Shown here one piece after another: positions 33,387-42,970 of a stretch of DNA of 64,000 nt. Both the position numbers and the translations under genes were made by a program. Source of the DNA: Lineus longissimus (taxonomy: Eukaryota > Nemertea > Pilidiophora > Heteronemertea > Lineidae). The first letter of the stretch is position 1. The number at the start of each line of letters is the position of its first letter. A model generated the notes under the pieces. That model ran no database searches. It saw only the letters and a program-made list of their open reading frames with translations, and was not told the origin of the DNA. The DNA lies in NCBI RefSeq assembly GCF_910592395.1, contig NC_088322.1:436001-500000 (forward strand). The letters run 5' to 3'.

Positions 33387-34106
33387 GATGACAGATCGAT
33401 AAATCAAAAGGAGACCGATGCCCTTTTGCGTGTTTTGGAGTCCATGGCGCCCCAAATCAGGGATACTAGGGTTGATATACTGACTGATAGTAAGGTTCTA
33501 GTGGATGTTTGGGGGAACCAGGGGGGTAAAAGTAGCGCATTGAATGATCTCATCAAGTCAATCTTCACTGTGGTGTTTTCATTAAATGTTGAACTCAACT
33601 TGTTTCATATTCCATCATCTCGAAATCCAGCGGATGCTCCATCGCGGTCGTTGAATATGTCTGATGTAATGTTGTCAAGGAGCTCTTGGTCCAGTGTTGA
33701 GAAGCAATTTGGCCCACATACAGTAGATTTGATGGCTCTTGATAGCAATACTATGACGAGTAGGCACTTTACTCCAGCTCCTAGTCCAAAAACGTCTGGT
33801 ATCAACGTGTTTGCACAGGATATCACTAAGGAAGGGAACCCTTATGTTTTTCCCCCATCTTCAATGATTATACCGGTTCTCACTTTTCTAGTTCAGAGTA
33901 AAGTGAAGTGTTGCACTATGGTAGTACCAAAGATAGAATCGTCTTCGATATGGCAGCCAACCTTGTCAATGTATTCAAAACATTCTCTCTGCTTAGGGTC
34001 ACGTGGTCAACAAGATGTTGTTATGCTTCCATCAAAGAGGGGTTTTGTCCCTGATAGAGTAGGGCTTAGCCAACCGTTAGTTGCCCATAGGTTATGGTTT
34101 GTGTAA
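33387..34106 (+). pseudogene. DIRS-like RNase H, second half, and downstream region
   Basis: The frame picks up where 27753 left off: DRSINQKETDALLRVLE, then VDILTDSKVLVDVW (acidic RNase H residue) and LFHIPSSRNPADAPSR, the end of the RNase H-like domain. A Ser-rich stretch without known domain follows (SSWSSVEKQFGPHTVDLMALD is the usual post-RNase H text of these elements). The frame ends at TAA near 34106 and the recombinase begins in another frame, overlapping. Confidence 0.75.
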
Positions 34107-35353
34107 TGTTACAACAGGAATTTTTGTATTTCCAGCAGACCAAGAATCAACGAGATTCCAGGATGAACATGGATGCTATCGAATCAAGAATATCATATCT
34201 CGACAGCGTGTGGAGTAATTCGAATAAGAAAAAGCGACAAGATATCGTTCACAATAGTTTGCAGTCGTTTCTGTCTCAATTGACCCACCAACCGTCCATA
34301 TCATCATGTGATCCTGGAGATCTTCGTAGATTCTTGGTCTGGAAGGATTCTTTTGGAAAGACTAAAGTACATCACATTACTTGCCCGTATTTAGGAGATA
34401 AGTTGAGAATAGATTGTTCGTGCCCAATGCGTTTGGCTGCGGCTACAGTGAGTGGTTTAGTTCAGAAATTGGTAGATATTTTTGAGCAGGCAGGGAGGGG
34501 GCACATATGGGATATTAAGCGGAATAGTGGGAACCCAGCATGTGCTCTCTCAATAAAGAATTATTGTTAGCAGATAGCTTTGGAGCAGGCTAAATCTCAC
34601 GTGCTTCCTAAACAGGCTAAACCAGTGTTTATCGGTAAACTCCGCAGTATCTTTAACTACATTGATAATCAACTCACTAGGCCTGCTTTATTTCCTTGAC
34701 AGATGTTTGTTCTCATGCGGGACCAGGCCTTCCTTAAAATCCAGTTTTTTGCGGGTGATCGGGCATCCGATCTGTCCATTGTACCTGCACAGGAGGCTAA
34801 GCGTTTGGAAGACCATTCAGGCATGAGTTTTTGTCATACCATTACTAAAACCATAAGGGGTGTAAAAGGCAATGCAAACCGATTTGTGATAAAACGTTGT
34901 GATGATCTAGATATTTGCCCAATTTTCGGTTTAGAACGATATGTCAAATGGTGTTCACAGTGGGGGGTGAATCTTTCTTGCGGATACCTCTTCAGAATTG
35001 TGGATGAATCTGGGAGAGTGTTAGATAACAATGTCACTTATCAAACATTGTATCTTCGTTTTAAGGAATACTTAGTAACTCTTGGAATATATGAGGGTGA
35101 AAAACCTCACAGCCTGCGCGCTGGTTGTTCAATTCTCCTGGGTATGACAGAGGCTGTTCAATCGGAAGAACAGATGATGGCACATGTTGGTTGGAGTACT
35201 GCCGAATCGGCTAGGTATTATACCCGAGTAAACGCAATGACTGATGCTGCAGTAGTTGCGGGGCGCTTGGCAGAGTCAGTGCAGAGGTCAGATCATGTTG
35301 AGGCTCTATTTACGAAGTACAGCGATTGTAATCGTAAAAATGCTTTTTTCTAA
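34094..35353 (+). pseudogene. DIRS-like tyrosine recombinase
   Basis: One frame with two stops (TAG 34568-34570, TGA 34697-34699). The N-terminal half is a helical SAM-like core-binding domain (residues before 34600). The catalytic half has R in GDRASDL (about 34760), H-x2-R in PHSLRAGC (35108-35119), then MMAHVGW and SARYYTR with the Tyr nucleophile near 35220. These are the R-HxxR-H/W-Y residues of tyrosine recombinases that integrate circular DIRS-type cDNA. The active-site set is complete, but the stops inactivate this copy unless they are read through. Confidence 0.82.
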
Positions 35354-35442
35354 ACGATATTGGTGTAATATCCTTGTAAACTCAGGTCGAATAAAAGAGT
35401 GTGTTGTTATTTCTAGTTTCGGGTTCATATATTTTCGTCAAG

Positions 35443-35561
35443 CATATATAGTATTGGGGAAAGTATTGGGAGTATTGGGAATGAGGAAAGTGTTGGGAAA
35501 GGGCAATGAGAGGTGCATTTATGGATTTTGGCATGCCTGATTTCCCCAATACTATAATATG
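35443..35561. repeat. 20-bp inverted repeat near the DIRS 3' end
   Basis: CATATATAGTATTGGGGAAA (35443-35462) is mirrored by TTTCCCCAATACTATAATATG (35541-35561) with one extra base. The loop holds three GTATTGGGA-type words. It may be a DIRS terminal structure or the edge of the next cassette. Confidence 0.6.
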
Positions 35562-35612
35562 TTGAAGGAGCAATGGAAGCAAGTAGTGTCAGTTGTGATA
35601 AGCAAACATCAC
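35535..35612 (+). repeat. Direct repeat R1 of the virus-like cassette
   Basis: 78 bases (GCCTGATTTCCCCAATACTA ... AAGCAAACATCAC) that recur at 35802-35879. The last 40 bases recur again at 37382-37421, all in the same orientation. Confidence 0.85.
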
Positions 35613-35801
35613 AAGTGATGCATGCGCAGCGAAACCATTGCTCGATCATTCGGTGTTTGACGATAAGGTGGAACAGTTACAAGAAGAGGAAGCGGATGTT
35701 ACCCCAGGTATGGTGGGCGCTATCATGAGAATGCCCACCCCACCCCACCCGTTGCACCAGAGTTGCCCTCAAGGTGCTCTGCTTGCGCTCTTTTGACATA
35801 T

Positions 35802-35879
35802 GCCTGATTTCCCCAATACTATAATATGTTGAAGGAGCAATGGAAGCGAGTAGTGTCAGTTGTGATAAGCAAAAATCAC
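35802..35879 (+). repeat. Direct repeat R2 of the virus-like cassette
   Basis: Copy of R1 displaced by 267 bases with about two changes. It ends 31 bases before the first cassette ORF. Confidence 0.85.
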
Positions 35880-35910
35880 GTATCACGTACAACAAATATG
35901 AATTAACAAT

Positions 35911-36975
35911 ATGACAAAAAAAGCAAAATATGGCTTTAAGGAGTGTTACTTGATTCCGGTGGAAGAGTTTAACCTCAGATGTAGATCGAACACATCCAAT
36001 GGATACCAAAAGTCGACGACAGGAGATATTCTAACGGACCGAAGGTATGCAAAGCTCCCAGTTGATCTGAAAATGAAACTCTTTGATCAACAGAAAGGAT
36101 TATCTAGAAACCCCTGGCACAGCAACAATCAGATGATGGAAAGAGAAGATACTGCTGATTTACTGAAAAAGCTACCGGACATTCCATTTCTTAGACAAAT
36201 ATTGGAAGAATATGTTAGCCATCATAAGCAGCACATTCATTGGAATCCGTTCACGTATGAACAAAACATCAACGGACGGAGCTTTTCCGATTCGAACATT
36301 ATAAGGAACTTTCATTTTCTGCTAAAACCAGAGGTCTTTCAATTCAAAGCACCAAAAGGGGCTACAGAACTAAAGGACGCACTCTTGGAGATTGGTGTTC
36401 CAAGTGCATGGATAGCCTACAAATCCCCAGTTCCAGGAGCTAGTTATCTTCCTCGGACTAAACATAGAGTTGAATATGTAGACGCCTCATCAGGTCATAA
36501 AAGAAAGCATAGTTTGCATCAGAGCAAGCATTTACTTATACCAGATCAAAAAAGTGGTTCTGATAATGAGGAGGAAACCTTATCTGAAGGAGGCAAGGAT
36601 GAAAATGAGAACTTAAGTACAGAAGGCGATTTCATCCCATTTGAGCCTGACAAACCCAAAAAAGCAAAGTTTGGAAGTCTGAAAATAAAATCCCCGCGTA
36701 ATCTAATGGCCTTACCGACTCTCTCTCCGCATAGTAATGATGAAAATAAACATAAGCGCGAAGGTGATAAAAGCACATCGCTACCAAAGTCGAGCTTAAC
36801 AGTAGGTGCCGCAGGAAAGAGTCCACTGGTTGAAAAAAAGTGGTCAGGCGGTGACTCACCAACCGAACAATTGGATAGTGCCTCATTTTTCAACGAATCT
36901 GCGAGGAAACAACAAAATAAATCGGCCCCAAGGCGTTCTGATCAGAATAGAGTGAAACCAAATTGGCTGAGATAA
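35911..36975 (+). CDS. Companion protein of the pX-like gene (virus-like cassette)
   Basis: Intact 354-residue ORF from ATG 35911. It starts with a short basic stretch and YLIPVEEF, a leader I associate with a protein family linked to Polinton/adintovirus-type elements. About residues 108-175 carry HIHWNP ... GRSFSDSNIIRNF ... LKDALLEIGVPSAWIAY, matching the pattern of that family's globular domain (a W-N near the start, a G-x-x-x-x-D-x-N-I core and an I-x-V-P end). The rest is hydrophilic, acidic then basic (EEETLSEGGKDE, KPKKAKFG), likely disordered. No membrane segment. It lies 133 bases upstream of the pX-like ORF on the same strand. Function unknown; a virion or packaging role is inference. 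Confidence 0.55.
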   Translation: MTKKAKYGFKECYLIPVEEFNLRCRSNTSNGYQKSTTGDILTDRRYAKLPVDLKMKLFDQQKGLSRNPWHSNNQMMEREDTADLLKKLPDIPFLRQILEEYVSHHKQHIHWNPFTYEQNINGRSFSDSNIIRNFHFLLKPEVFQFKAPKGATELKDALLEIGVPSAWIAYKSPVPGASYLPRTKHRVEYVDASSGHKRKHSLHQSKHLLIPDQKSGSDNEEETLSEGGKDENENLSTEGDFIPFEPDKPKKAKFGSLKIKSPRNLMALPTLSPHSNDENKHKREGDKSTSLPKSSLTVGAAGKSPLVEKKWSGGDSPTEQLDSASFFNESARKQQNKSAPRRSDQNRVKPNWLR

Positions 36976-37108
36976 AACTTGAAAGTATTTTTCCCGATTC
37001 AAAACATTCATTTTGCCTTGTGATGAAATTGAATGACAACGTTTTCATCCACACAATGACGTTGGGCGATCATTGCAAAAGAGTTGAGTTTGGGTTCATA
37101 TCGTGAAT

Positions 37109-37369
37109 ATGGCGACTGGAAGGCGTATACCCTATGTGGCTAATTTAGATGCGTACAGAGCACATTATGGTCGTGGACTAAATGTATTTCAAGGTGACCC
37201 GATTCATAGACAAACAGGGCAGGGTTTAGGCGGAATTCTCTCTTCTCTATTCAAATCAGCAATACCGGTTCTAAAAAGCACTGTCCTTCCCGTTGTCAAG
37301 GAGACAGCGATCAAAAGCGGAAAAAACATTGTTAAAAACGGGAATAAACGTCCTCTCAGATACCATTAG
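37109..37369 (+). CDS. Adenovirus pX-like small core protein (adintovirus/Polinton type)
   Basis: 86 residues from ATG 37109 (TCGTGAAT context), intact. The N-terminal third is polar. The pattern GLNVFQG, then QGLGGILSSLFK, then IPVLKS and a basic amphipathic helix resembles the virion core peptide pX that has been reported in adintoviruses and in related integrated elements. In adenovirus the equivalent is a DNA-condensing core peptide. Net charge is strongly positive. Only this and the companion ORF are present: no capsid protein, ATPase, protease or polymerase was found nearby, so this is a fragment or a minimal non-autonomous element. Homology is by pattern only. Confidence 0.55.
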   Translation: MATGRRIPYVANLDAYRAHYGRGLNVFQGDPIHRQTGQGLGGILSSLFKSAIPVLKSTVLPVVKETAIKSGKNIVKNGNKRPLRYH

Positions 37370-37381
37370 CGGGGAGGACAT

Positions 37382-37421
37382 CAATGGAAGCAAGTAGTGT
37401 CAGTTGTGATAAGCAAACATC
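37382..37421 (+). repeat. Direct repeat R3 of the virus-like cassette
   Basis: 40 bases identical or nearly so to the 3' half of R1. It starts 12 bases after the pX-like stop codon, so the two ORFs are enclosed between R2 and R3. Confidence 0.85.
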
Positions 37422-37486
37422 CTTGTTGTTACTACTGAACCCATTCATCTTTCAGCCAAAGCCAGGCTTCTTATCAGAGTTGGAAT

Positions 37487-37733
37487 CGGAATGAGCTGAG
37501 ATCCCTCCTGACCAGCTCGGATGTCTCTCTTCTTTGGCAAGGTGACAAGTAATGGTTGACCCTTATCCTGAATGTTCTTTTGATGATTCTTTGCAAAGAA
37601 ATCCATGTACGACAAGTCTTTGTTGCGAATGTCGATTCTGGATTCTGGCTCCATTCGATATCATCAACCCGGTAGGTTTTGTAATTGTACTTGATAAGGA
37701 CGATTTCTCCGACAATATGTCTGATGCAAATTA
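37487..37733 (-). pseudogene. PIWI-family fragment (PAZ-region end), antisense
   Basis: Read on the minus strand, 37733 to 37487 encodes GEIVLIKYN then [16 protein letters not shown], and, after a one-base shift near 37650, [12 protein letters not shown] then [22 protein letters not shown] and SQLIP. This is the stretch at and just after the PAZ domain in PIWI-clade Argonautes, which bind piRNAs and silence transposons in the germ line. The expected PELC continuation is lost and the frame ends in unrelated sequence. It is a single exon-sized, frameshifted piece with no MID or PIWI domain. It begins 65 bases past direct repeat R3. Confidence 0.68.
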
Positions 37734-37974
37734 TCTGTTATTACTCTTTGAGTTCATTCCCTACTAGGTTAGTCTGTGTTCAAGTTCAGCATCGGTCTAC
37801 GGCACAGTGCCTCAGACTTCCTGGTTGACGTATAAGATGACTTCTTCAATTAAAGATGTTATTCGTTTGCTCCATACTGCTGAAGGCCTTTGAAGTCGAT
37901 ACGATTCAAAGGTCTTCGTTAGTAGAGACGGTAAGAGAACTCCCTTCACATGTCAACATTGGAGAGGGATAGTT

Positions 37975-38850
37975 ACGCACTGTCGCAGAAGTCCGAGGCA
38001 TATGTCAAGGAGCTGATGGTCGGAAGTTAAATGTTGGCGCGAATACCATTCGCGAGGCGGATTTGGTTTCTCTGGAACCAGATGGTTTATTGACTGACGA
38101 GATAATGAATGGATTCCTTTGGATTCTGATGAGGGAGTGCAATGTGAAGACATCCAGGACTGTAAATATGCTACCTCCCTGTCTGGCTGCGAGGTGGGAA
38201 AAGGGAAACATGACCTGGCTATTGAGAAAGGTGATTTAATTTTATTTAGTGGCATTTTATTGTCTGCACATTGCTTGAAAATAGTCTGTAGCTTGCTTGC
38301 TTGCTTTAGAGCAGCTCCAGACAGTGGTCAAATCAGCGCTATACAGATCATGTGTAGCTAGCTGCTGAGCCATTTTAGCTGAAGAGAAAGGAAATGGCTC
38401 CAGAGCGGTGGGGGTCTACTGCTCATTTCTGTATACAGCTCTAGAGGTTATGGACAATTCAAAATTGAGCTGGAAACAACAAGCATGCCAGTTTTGATTA
38501 TATTATCAAAATGGATTCATGAAATATTGCATTCTGAAGGGTCAGAATAATATAGCACATGATTGATTTTATCCCTGCTACAAGATTATCATCATCTTTT
38601 TGCAGTTTCGCCTTGAAGAGTTCACTTGGATTTTGTTGCCGATCTGCACTAACTCTCATTGGTTATTGATGGTGGTTAATCTGTCTGAAAGTACCATTGG
38701 ATTTGTCAATTTAATTGACTGGCCAGAAGAACGTGTCGCCATATATCGTCAGAGTTGGGCGTAAGTATCCTGTGAACTACATGTAGGTTTGTCCATGTTT
38801 GTACTGTACGGCCTCTTCTTAGGCTGGTGTCCATGCTTCAATCTGGGCGC
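37975..38850 (+). pseudogene. Second Ulp1-type protease fragment, cut by piggyBac
   Basis: Exons 37975-38230 and 38606-38760 have good GT-AG borders. A third exon starts at 38823 after CCTCTTCTTAG and is interrupted after 28 bases at the piggyBac TTAA. The first exon (LNVGANTIREADLVSLEPDG ... MLPPCLAARWEKG) aligns with the Ulp1 exons at 7200-7646, but with no intron where the other copy has one. The second exon has the catalytic His (NSHWLLMVV) and Asp (VNLIDW). The Cys-bearing exon is not found. It is related to, but clearly diverged from, the 6712-8974 copy. Confidence 0.7.
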
Positions 38851-39061
38851 TTAACCCTTTCACGACGCATCCCGTCGTACATACGGGATAAAATACCATC
38901 GATTCTGACGCATCCCGTCGCACATACGGGATGACTTAAAATTGATTTAAAAACAATCCTGCGTAGTTTAGTTGAATTCCGTGTGGTGCAGCACCGTCTC
39001 GAATATGTTTCCCGTGCTTCTAGTGTATTCACCACATGTTGTGTACATATCGTCTGCAGCT

Positions 39062-41599
39062 ATGGCACGAGGCAACAAGCGTGCACGTTTCGATTTGAAC
39101 GAAGCATTAGCTTTCGTTTTGGACAGTCAGGATGATTCTGGAGATGAAGATTTGGACTTAGGTGAATCGTTAGTGTATCAAGAAGCTGGAAACGATAGTT
39201 CAGGTGTAGATTATGACTCTGATGACGAGTTAGACCTTGAAAATACCGGCTCAGGGTCATTTTTGAGGTCAGACAATGGTACTATGCATGCACATGCTGA
39301 ACTGTCAGACTATGAGTCCAGTGACAATAATGATGATGCTAATCAGGCTGTTGTTGGGCCTATGCCTGCTCCAATACAGGCCCCAACTATCGCCCCAGTT
39401 ACTGCTGGTCCAAGTGTGACTGTAGGGACTCCTCCTACATTTGCCCCCCCCCCCCTGTTTAAGGACATGGACAACTACGCCAAGGGCGTGCTCGTACTCG
39501 TGGTGGTGGTGCCCGCGCCCATACTCGTGGAGGAACTCTTGGTAGAGGGATTGCTGCTCGTCCACGTCCCCCTAGTCCTGTTTTCATGGCCATGGATGTG
39601 TCCAGTGATGATGACATGATATTAGGGCACCATGGTGACTCTGATCCATCTGATTATGATGATGGCTCCGACTACCAGCCTTCCGGTGATGATGAAAGTG
39701 ACAATTCTCAGGGACATGCTGCCCCACCCACCCCCCCCTCCAGCCCAGCCTCTTCAAGCTCAAGCCCAACCTATTCAAGCTCAGGCTCAAGGACCTGCAC
39801 CACTTCCTGCCCCACCTCCAGCCCAGCCTCTTCAAGCTCAAGCCCAACCTATTCAAGCTCAGGCTCAAGGACCTGTACCACTTCCTGCCCCACCTCAGGT
39901 TGCTGCTGTTGCTGGGGGTGCAGGTAACCAGGCAAATGTACAAGGCAGAGGTCGTGGGCGTGGGCGTGGGCGTGGTGGGGCTAGAAGACAACGTGAACCA
40001 GAGTGGCAATGGGTCCTTGCTAATAATGATTTTCAACCTACAGTTGTCCCAATGGCTGCCCGAGAGAGGATAAAGGTTAGAATGGGTAATGGTCCAGGTG
40101 TCATGGATTTTTTTCATCTTTACATTAGCAACGAGATGATAGATATCATGGTGGAGGAGACTAATCGTTGTGCTGATCAGTTCGAGGAGAAGTATCGGGA
40201 TGACATTCGAAATGGTGTGAAAGCTTTTGATTGGACCCCAGTGGGTGTGAATGATATGAAAACTTTCCTGGGTGTAATTCTCCTGATGGGAATTCACCAC
40301 CAACCAGAAATTAGCATGTACTGGAGTCGTGACGAATTATTCAATTGTCCAATTTTCAGTGCAACTATGCCAAGGGATCGATTCAAGGCCATCTTACGAT
40401 TTTTGCACTTCAATGACAATACGCACTACAACCAAGATGATCCAGACAGGGATAGACTCTATAAGATTTGTAGATTGATTGACTGTTTGAAGGCAAATTG
40501 TCAACAAGCATTCGAGCCAGGCAAAAATATTTGTGTTGATGAATCTCTCCTGTTGTTCAAAGGACGCTTGGCCTTCAAACAATATATCAAGACAAAGAGA
40601 TCTCGGTTTGGGGTCAAGTTTTATGAGCTCTGTACGAGTAATGGTATCTTGCTAGACTTTGAAATCTACTGTGGTATCAGATTGCCAGAAATCCAGGGTT
40701 TGTCAACTACAGAAACCATAGTTGCCACTCTGATAGAACCACATTTGAATGCTGGGCGGTGCATCTTCCTAGACAATTACTATACTTCACCCAATCTTGC
40801 AGCCTGGCTTCTAGCTAGGGGAACCTATGTCATCGGAACTGTCAAATCAAACAGGAAAAACTTTCCTAAGGCCTTGGCTACTGACAGAATTGAGAAGGGA
40901 CAATCAATATTCTACAGATGTAATGATGAACATGTCTTGGCAGTAAAGTTCCGTGCTCTAAAAGACAAGTCAACAGGCAAGCCTAAGATTGTACACTTGT
41001 TGAGCACTGCAACAGCTGCTGATACTGGTCCCACTGGAAAGAAGGACAGAGCAGGGAATGATGTGATCAAACCGACATGCGTCCTGCAGTATAACCAGCA
41101 GATGGGAGGTGTCGACATGATGGACCAACAACTACATGGATTTCACACGTGCAGAAAATCGTACAAATGGTACAAGAAGGTTGCCTTCCACATGATAATG
41201 CAAGGCTGCCTCAGTGCAAACAAGTTGTACAATCTTCAGCAAGGAAAAAAAACTCCTTTTCTGAACTATTTGCATGATGTTGTAGCCATGTTACTGAGAT
41301 CAAGTCCCAAGCTGAACAAACTTGTCATTCGGGAGGAGACCGTGCACCGACTTACCGGACGTCATTTTCCTGTCCTCAGAGGATTTGTACCCAGTGGAAA
41401 GCGGAGGAAAACAAAGAACTGTAAAGTTTGCTATGCTAGGGGCCTAAGACGACCATCTGGCAAACCATTGGAAACAGTGATGGTGTGCAAAAATTGTCCA
41501 TCACACCCGGGACTACACGTGGACAGGGACTGCTTTGAAGCTTACCATACTGAAGTTGACTATTCTGGACACCCCCTAATAGACAATGATGACTATTAG
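39062..41599 (+). CDS. piggyBac transposase, N terminus frame-disrupted
   Basis: The catalytic domain is uninterrupted from about 39740 to 41599: D in ICVDESLLLF (40538), D in IFLDNYYTS (40772) and D in QMGGVDMMDQ (41114, with a second D at 41123). A C-terminal Cys/His-rich domain follows (CKVCYARG ... CKNCPSHPGLHVDRDCF). It excises and inserts the element at TTAA. ATG 39062 opens an acidic N-terminal region (QDDSGDEDLDLGE), then the sense frame appears to move twice, near poly-C runs at about 39447-39460 and 39723-39738. The acidic SSDDDMILG block is in the other frame (39586). Either these are length changes in the C runs, or the true protein starts downstream. Core intact, overall activity uncertain. 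Confidence 0.85.
39741..39896. repeat. Two 78-bp tandem units coding a Gln/Ala/Pro-rich repeat
   Basis: CAGCCCAGCCTCTTCAAGCT begins at 39741 and 39819; the units differ by about one base. Each gives 26 residues (AQPLQAQAQPIQAQ type) in the transposase N terminus, followed by a GRGRGRG motif. Confidence 0.85.
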
Positions 41600-42322
41600 G
41601 TGAGTAGTTTTGCATTCAAATGACAGGAAAGACTCACAGCTTTCATATAAAGTTGACTTTATTGAAATACATTAGGAATTGACAGAGTTAGAACAGTTTG
41701 AAGGGAAAAAAATGAGTCTGCGGCAGCCCGGCCGGCGGCCATCTTGGTCACGTGACCTCAATAGAGGTCCCACCCCCCCCCAAAATTTTTTTTTACCAAC
41801 CCTCATCTGTATTTTGTCAACTCCTTTTGGTTTCATGACATTATTTGGAATAATGTTTGAGATATCTAGGTTTGAAATTATGAGTCAATTCAGGCTAAAA
41901 ATGTTTCACTCAAACACCAGTGAAAAGCCCAGGTATGACCATCTTGGAAGCTCCCCTAATAGTCAATAATGACTATTAGGTATGTATATTTCCACTCAAA
42001 TCAAAGAAGAGACACATACCTATCATATTAAATTGATTTTATTGAAATACAATGGGAATTGACAGAGTTAGAGCAGTTTGAGGGGAAAAAATGAGTCTGC
42101 GGCAGCCCAGCCGGCGGCCATCTTGGTCACGTGACCTCAACAGAGGTCCCACCCCCCCAAAAAAATTTTTTTTCAGAACCCTCATCCCTTTTCTGTCAAC
42201 TCCTTTTGGTTTCATGATATTCTATAGTGTAATTTTTGAGAAATCCTGGTTTGAAATTTTTAGCCAATTTAGGCTAAAAAGGCTTCAGTCTGGGGCCAGG
42301 GTAAGGCCCAGTCTGGAAAGGG
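41571..42322. repeat. 380-bp tandem duplication of the piggyBac 3' end
   Basis: CCCCTAATAG ... GACTATTAGG occurs at 41574 and 41954. The following sequence (TTTATTGAAATACA, GAGTCTGCGGCAGCCC, CATCTTGGTCACGTGACCTC) is repeated with the same 380-base offset. The first copy includes the transposase stop codon, so the duplication also copied the last codons. Confidence 0.85.
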
Positions 42323-42338
42323 TTAACTGTGACATGTA

Positions 42339-42966
42339 TTATGGGCGGTTATTTCCGCATTAAATTATATCCTAAAACGCGTCTTTATAACTGGCGACTC
42401 GTGTGTGTGTGTAGAGCAACCCGTGCGTACAGAGCAAAACGCGCGTATCTAACTCGCGACCCCTACAAAGAACATAACGCGAATGTATAACTACTGTCGC
42501 ATAAACGTGCCGTCGGATAACTAGTGTCGGATAACTAGTGTCGGATAAGTGCTGTCGGATAACTGCTGTCGCATATAAGGTTCCTCAGCCTCCCGCATCG
42601 CGGCGCTAGTTATTCTTACTTTTGTTCTAAGCGACGTAATCCCGAGTTTGAGACAGAAGAGAAAAATGGCTACTAATCAAGATCCACATGTGCTCCATGA
42701 GCCGCGATGCGGGAGGCTGAGGAACCTTATATGCGACAGCAGTTATCCGACAGCACTTATCCGACACTAGTTATCCGACACTAGTTATCCGACGGCACGT
42801 TTATGCGACAGTAGTTATACATTCGCGTTATGTTCTTTGTAGGGGTCACGAGTTAGATACGCGCGTTTTGCTCTGTACGCACGGGTTGCTCTACACACAC
42901 ACACGAGTCGCCAGTTATAAAGACGCGTTTTAGGACATCATTTAATGCGGAAATAACCGCCCATAA
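42339..42966. mobile_element. 628-bp near-perfect palindrome (foldback element)
   Basis: Arms of 266 bases (42339-42604 and 42701-42966) are almost perfect reverse complements around a 96-base centre. TGTA flanks both sides (42335-42338 and 42967-42970), a likely 4-bp target duplication, with ends TTATGGGCGG ... CCGCCCATAA. Within the arms GTCGGATAA-type words repeat in tandem. The centre contains an ATG in AAAATGGC context. The element begins 12 bases after the piggyBac right TTAA. Confidence 0.92.
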
Positions 42967-42970
42967 TGTA

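Larger units (their letters stand above)
25480..35394 (+). mobile_element. DIRS-like (tyrosine-recombinase) retrotransposon, split by a 5.6-kb insertion
   Basis: Components in order: a gag-like ORF, an RT-RNase H domain and a tyrosine recombinase, with no LTRs or DDE integrase. AATAAA is present near 35390. The RNase H domain is interrupted at 27753 and resumes at 33387. The recombinase frame has two stops. Terminal repeats were not established. An inverted repeat at 35443-35561 near the right end may be related. Confidence 0.8.
38855..42322 (+). mobile_element. Complete piggyBac element with TTAA target duplication
   Basis: TTAA at 38851-38854 and 42323-42326 flank CCCTTTC ... GAAAGGG termini (38855 and 42322), the diagnostic piggyBac layout. 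The total is 3,468 bp. Two subterminal palindromic repeats (GACGCATCCCGTCG then ACATACGGGAT) occur at about 38864 and 38907. It lies in the third exon of the Ulp1 fragment. Confidence 0.93.
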
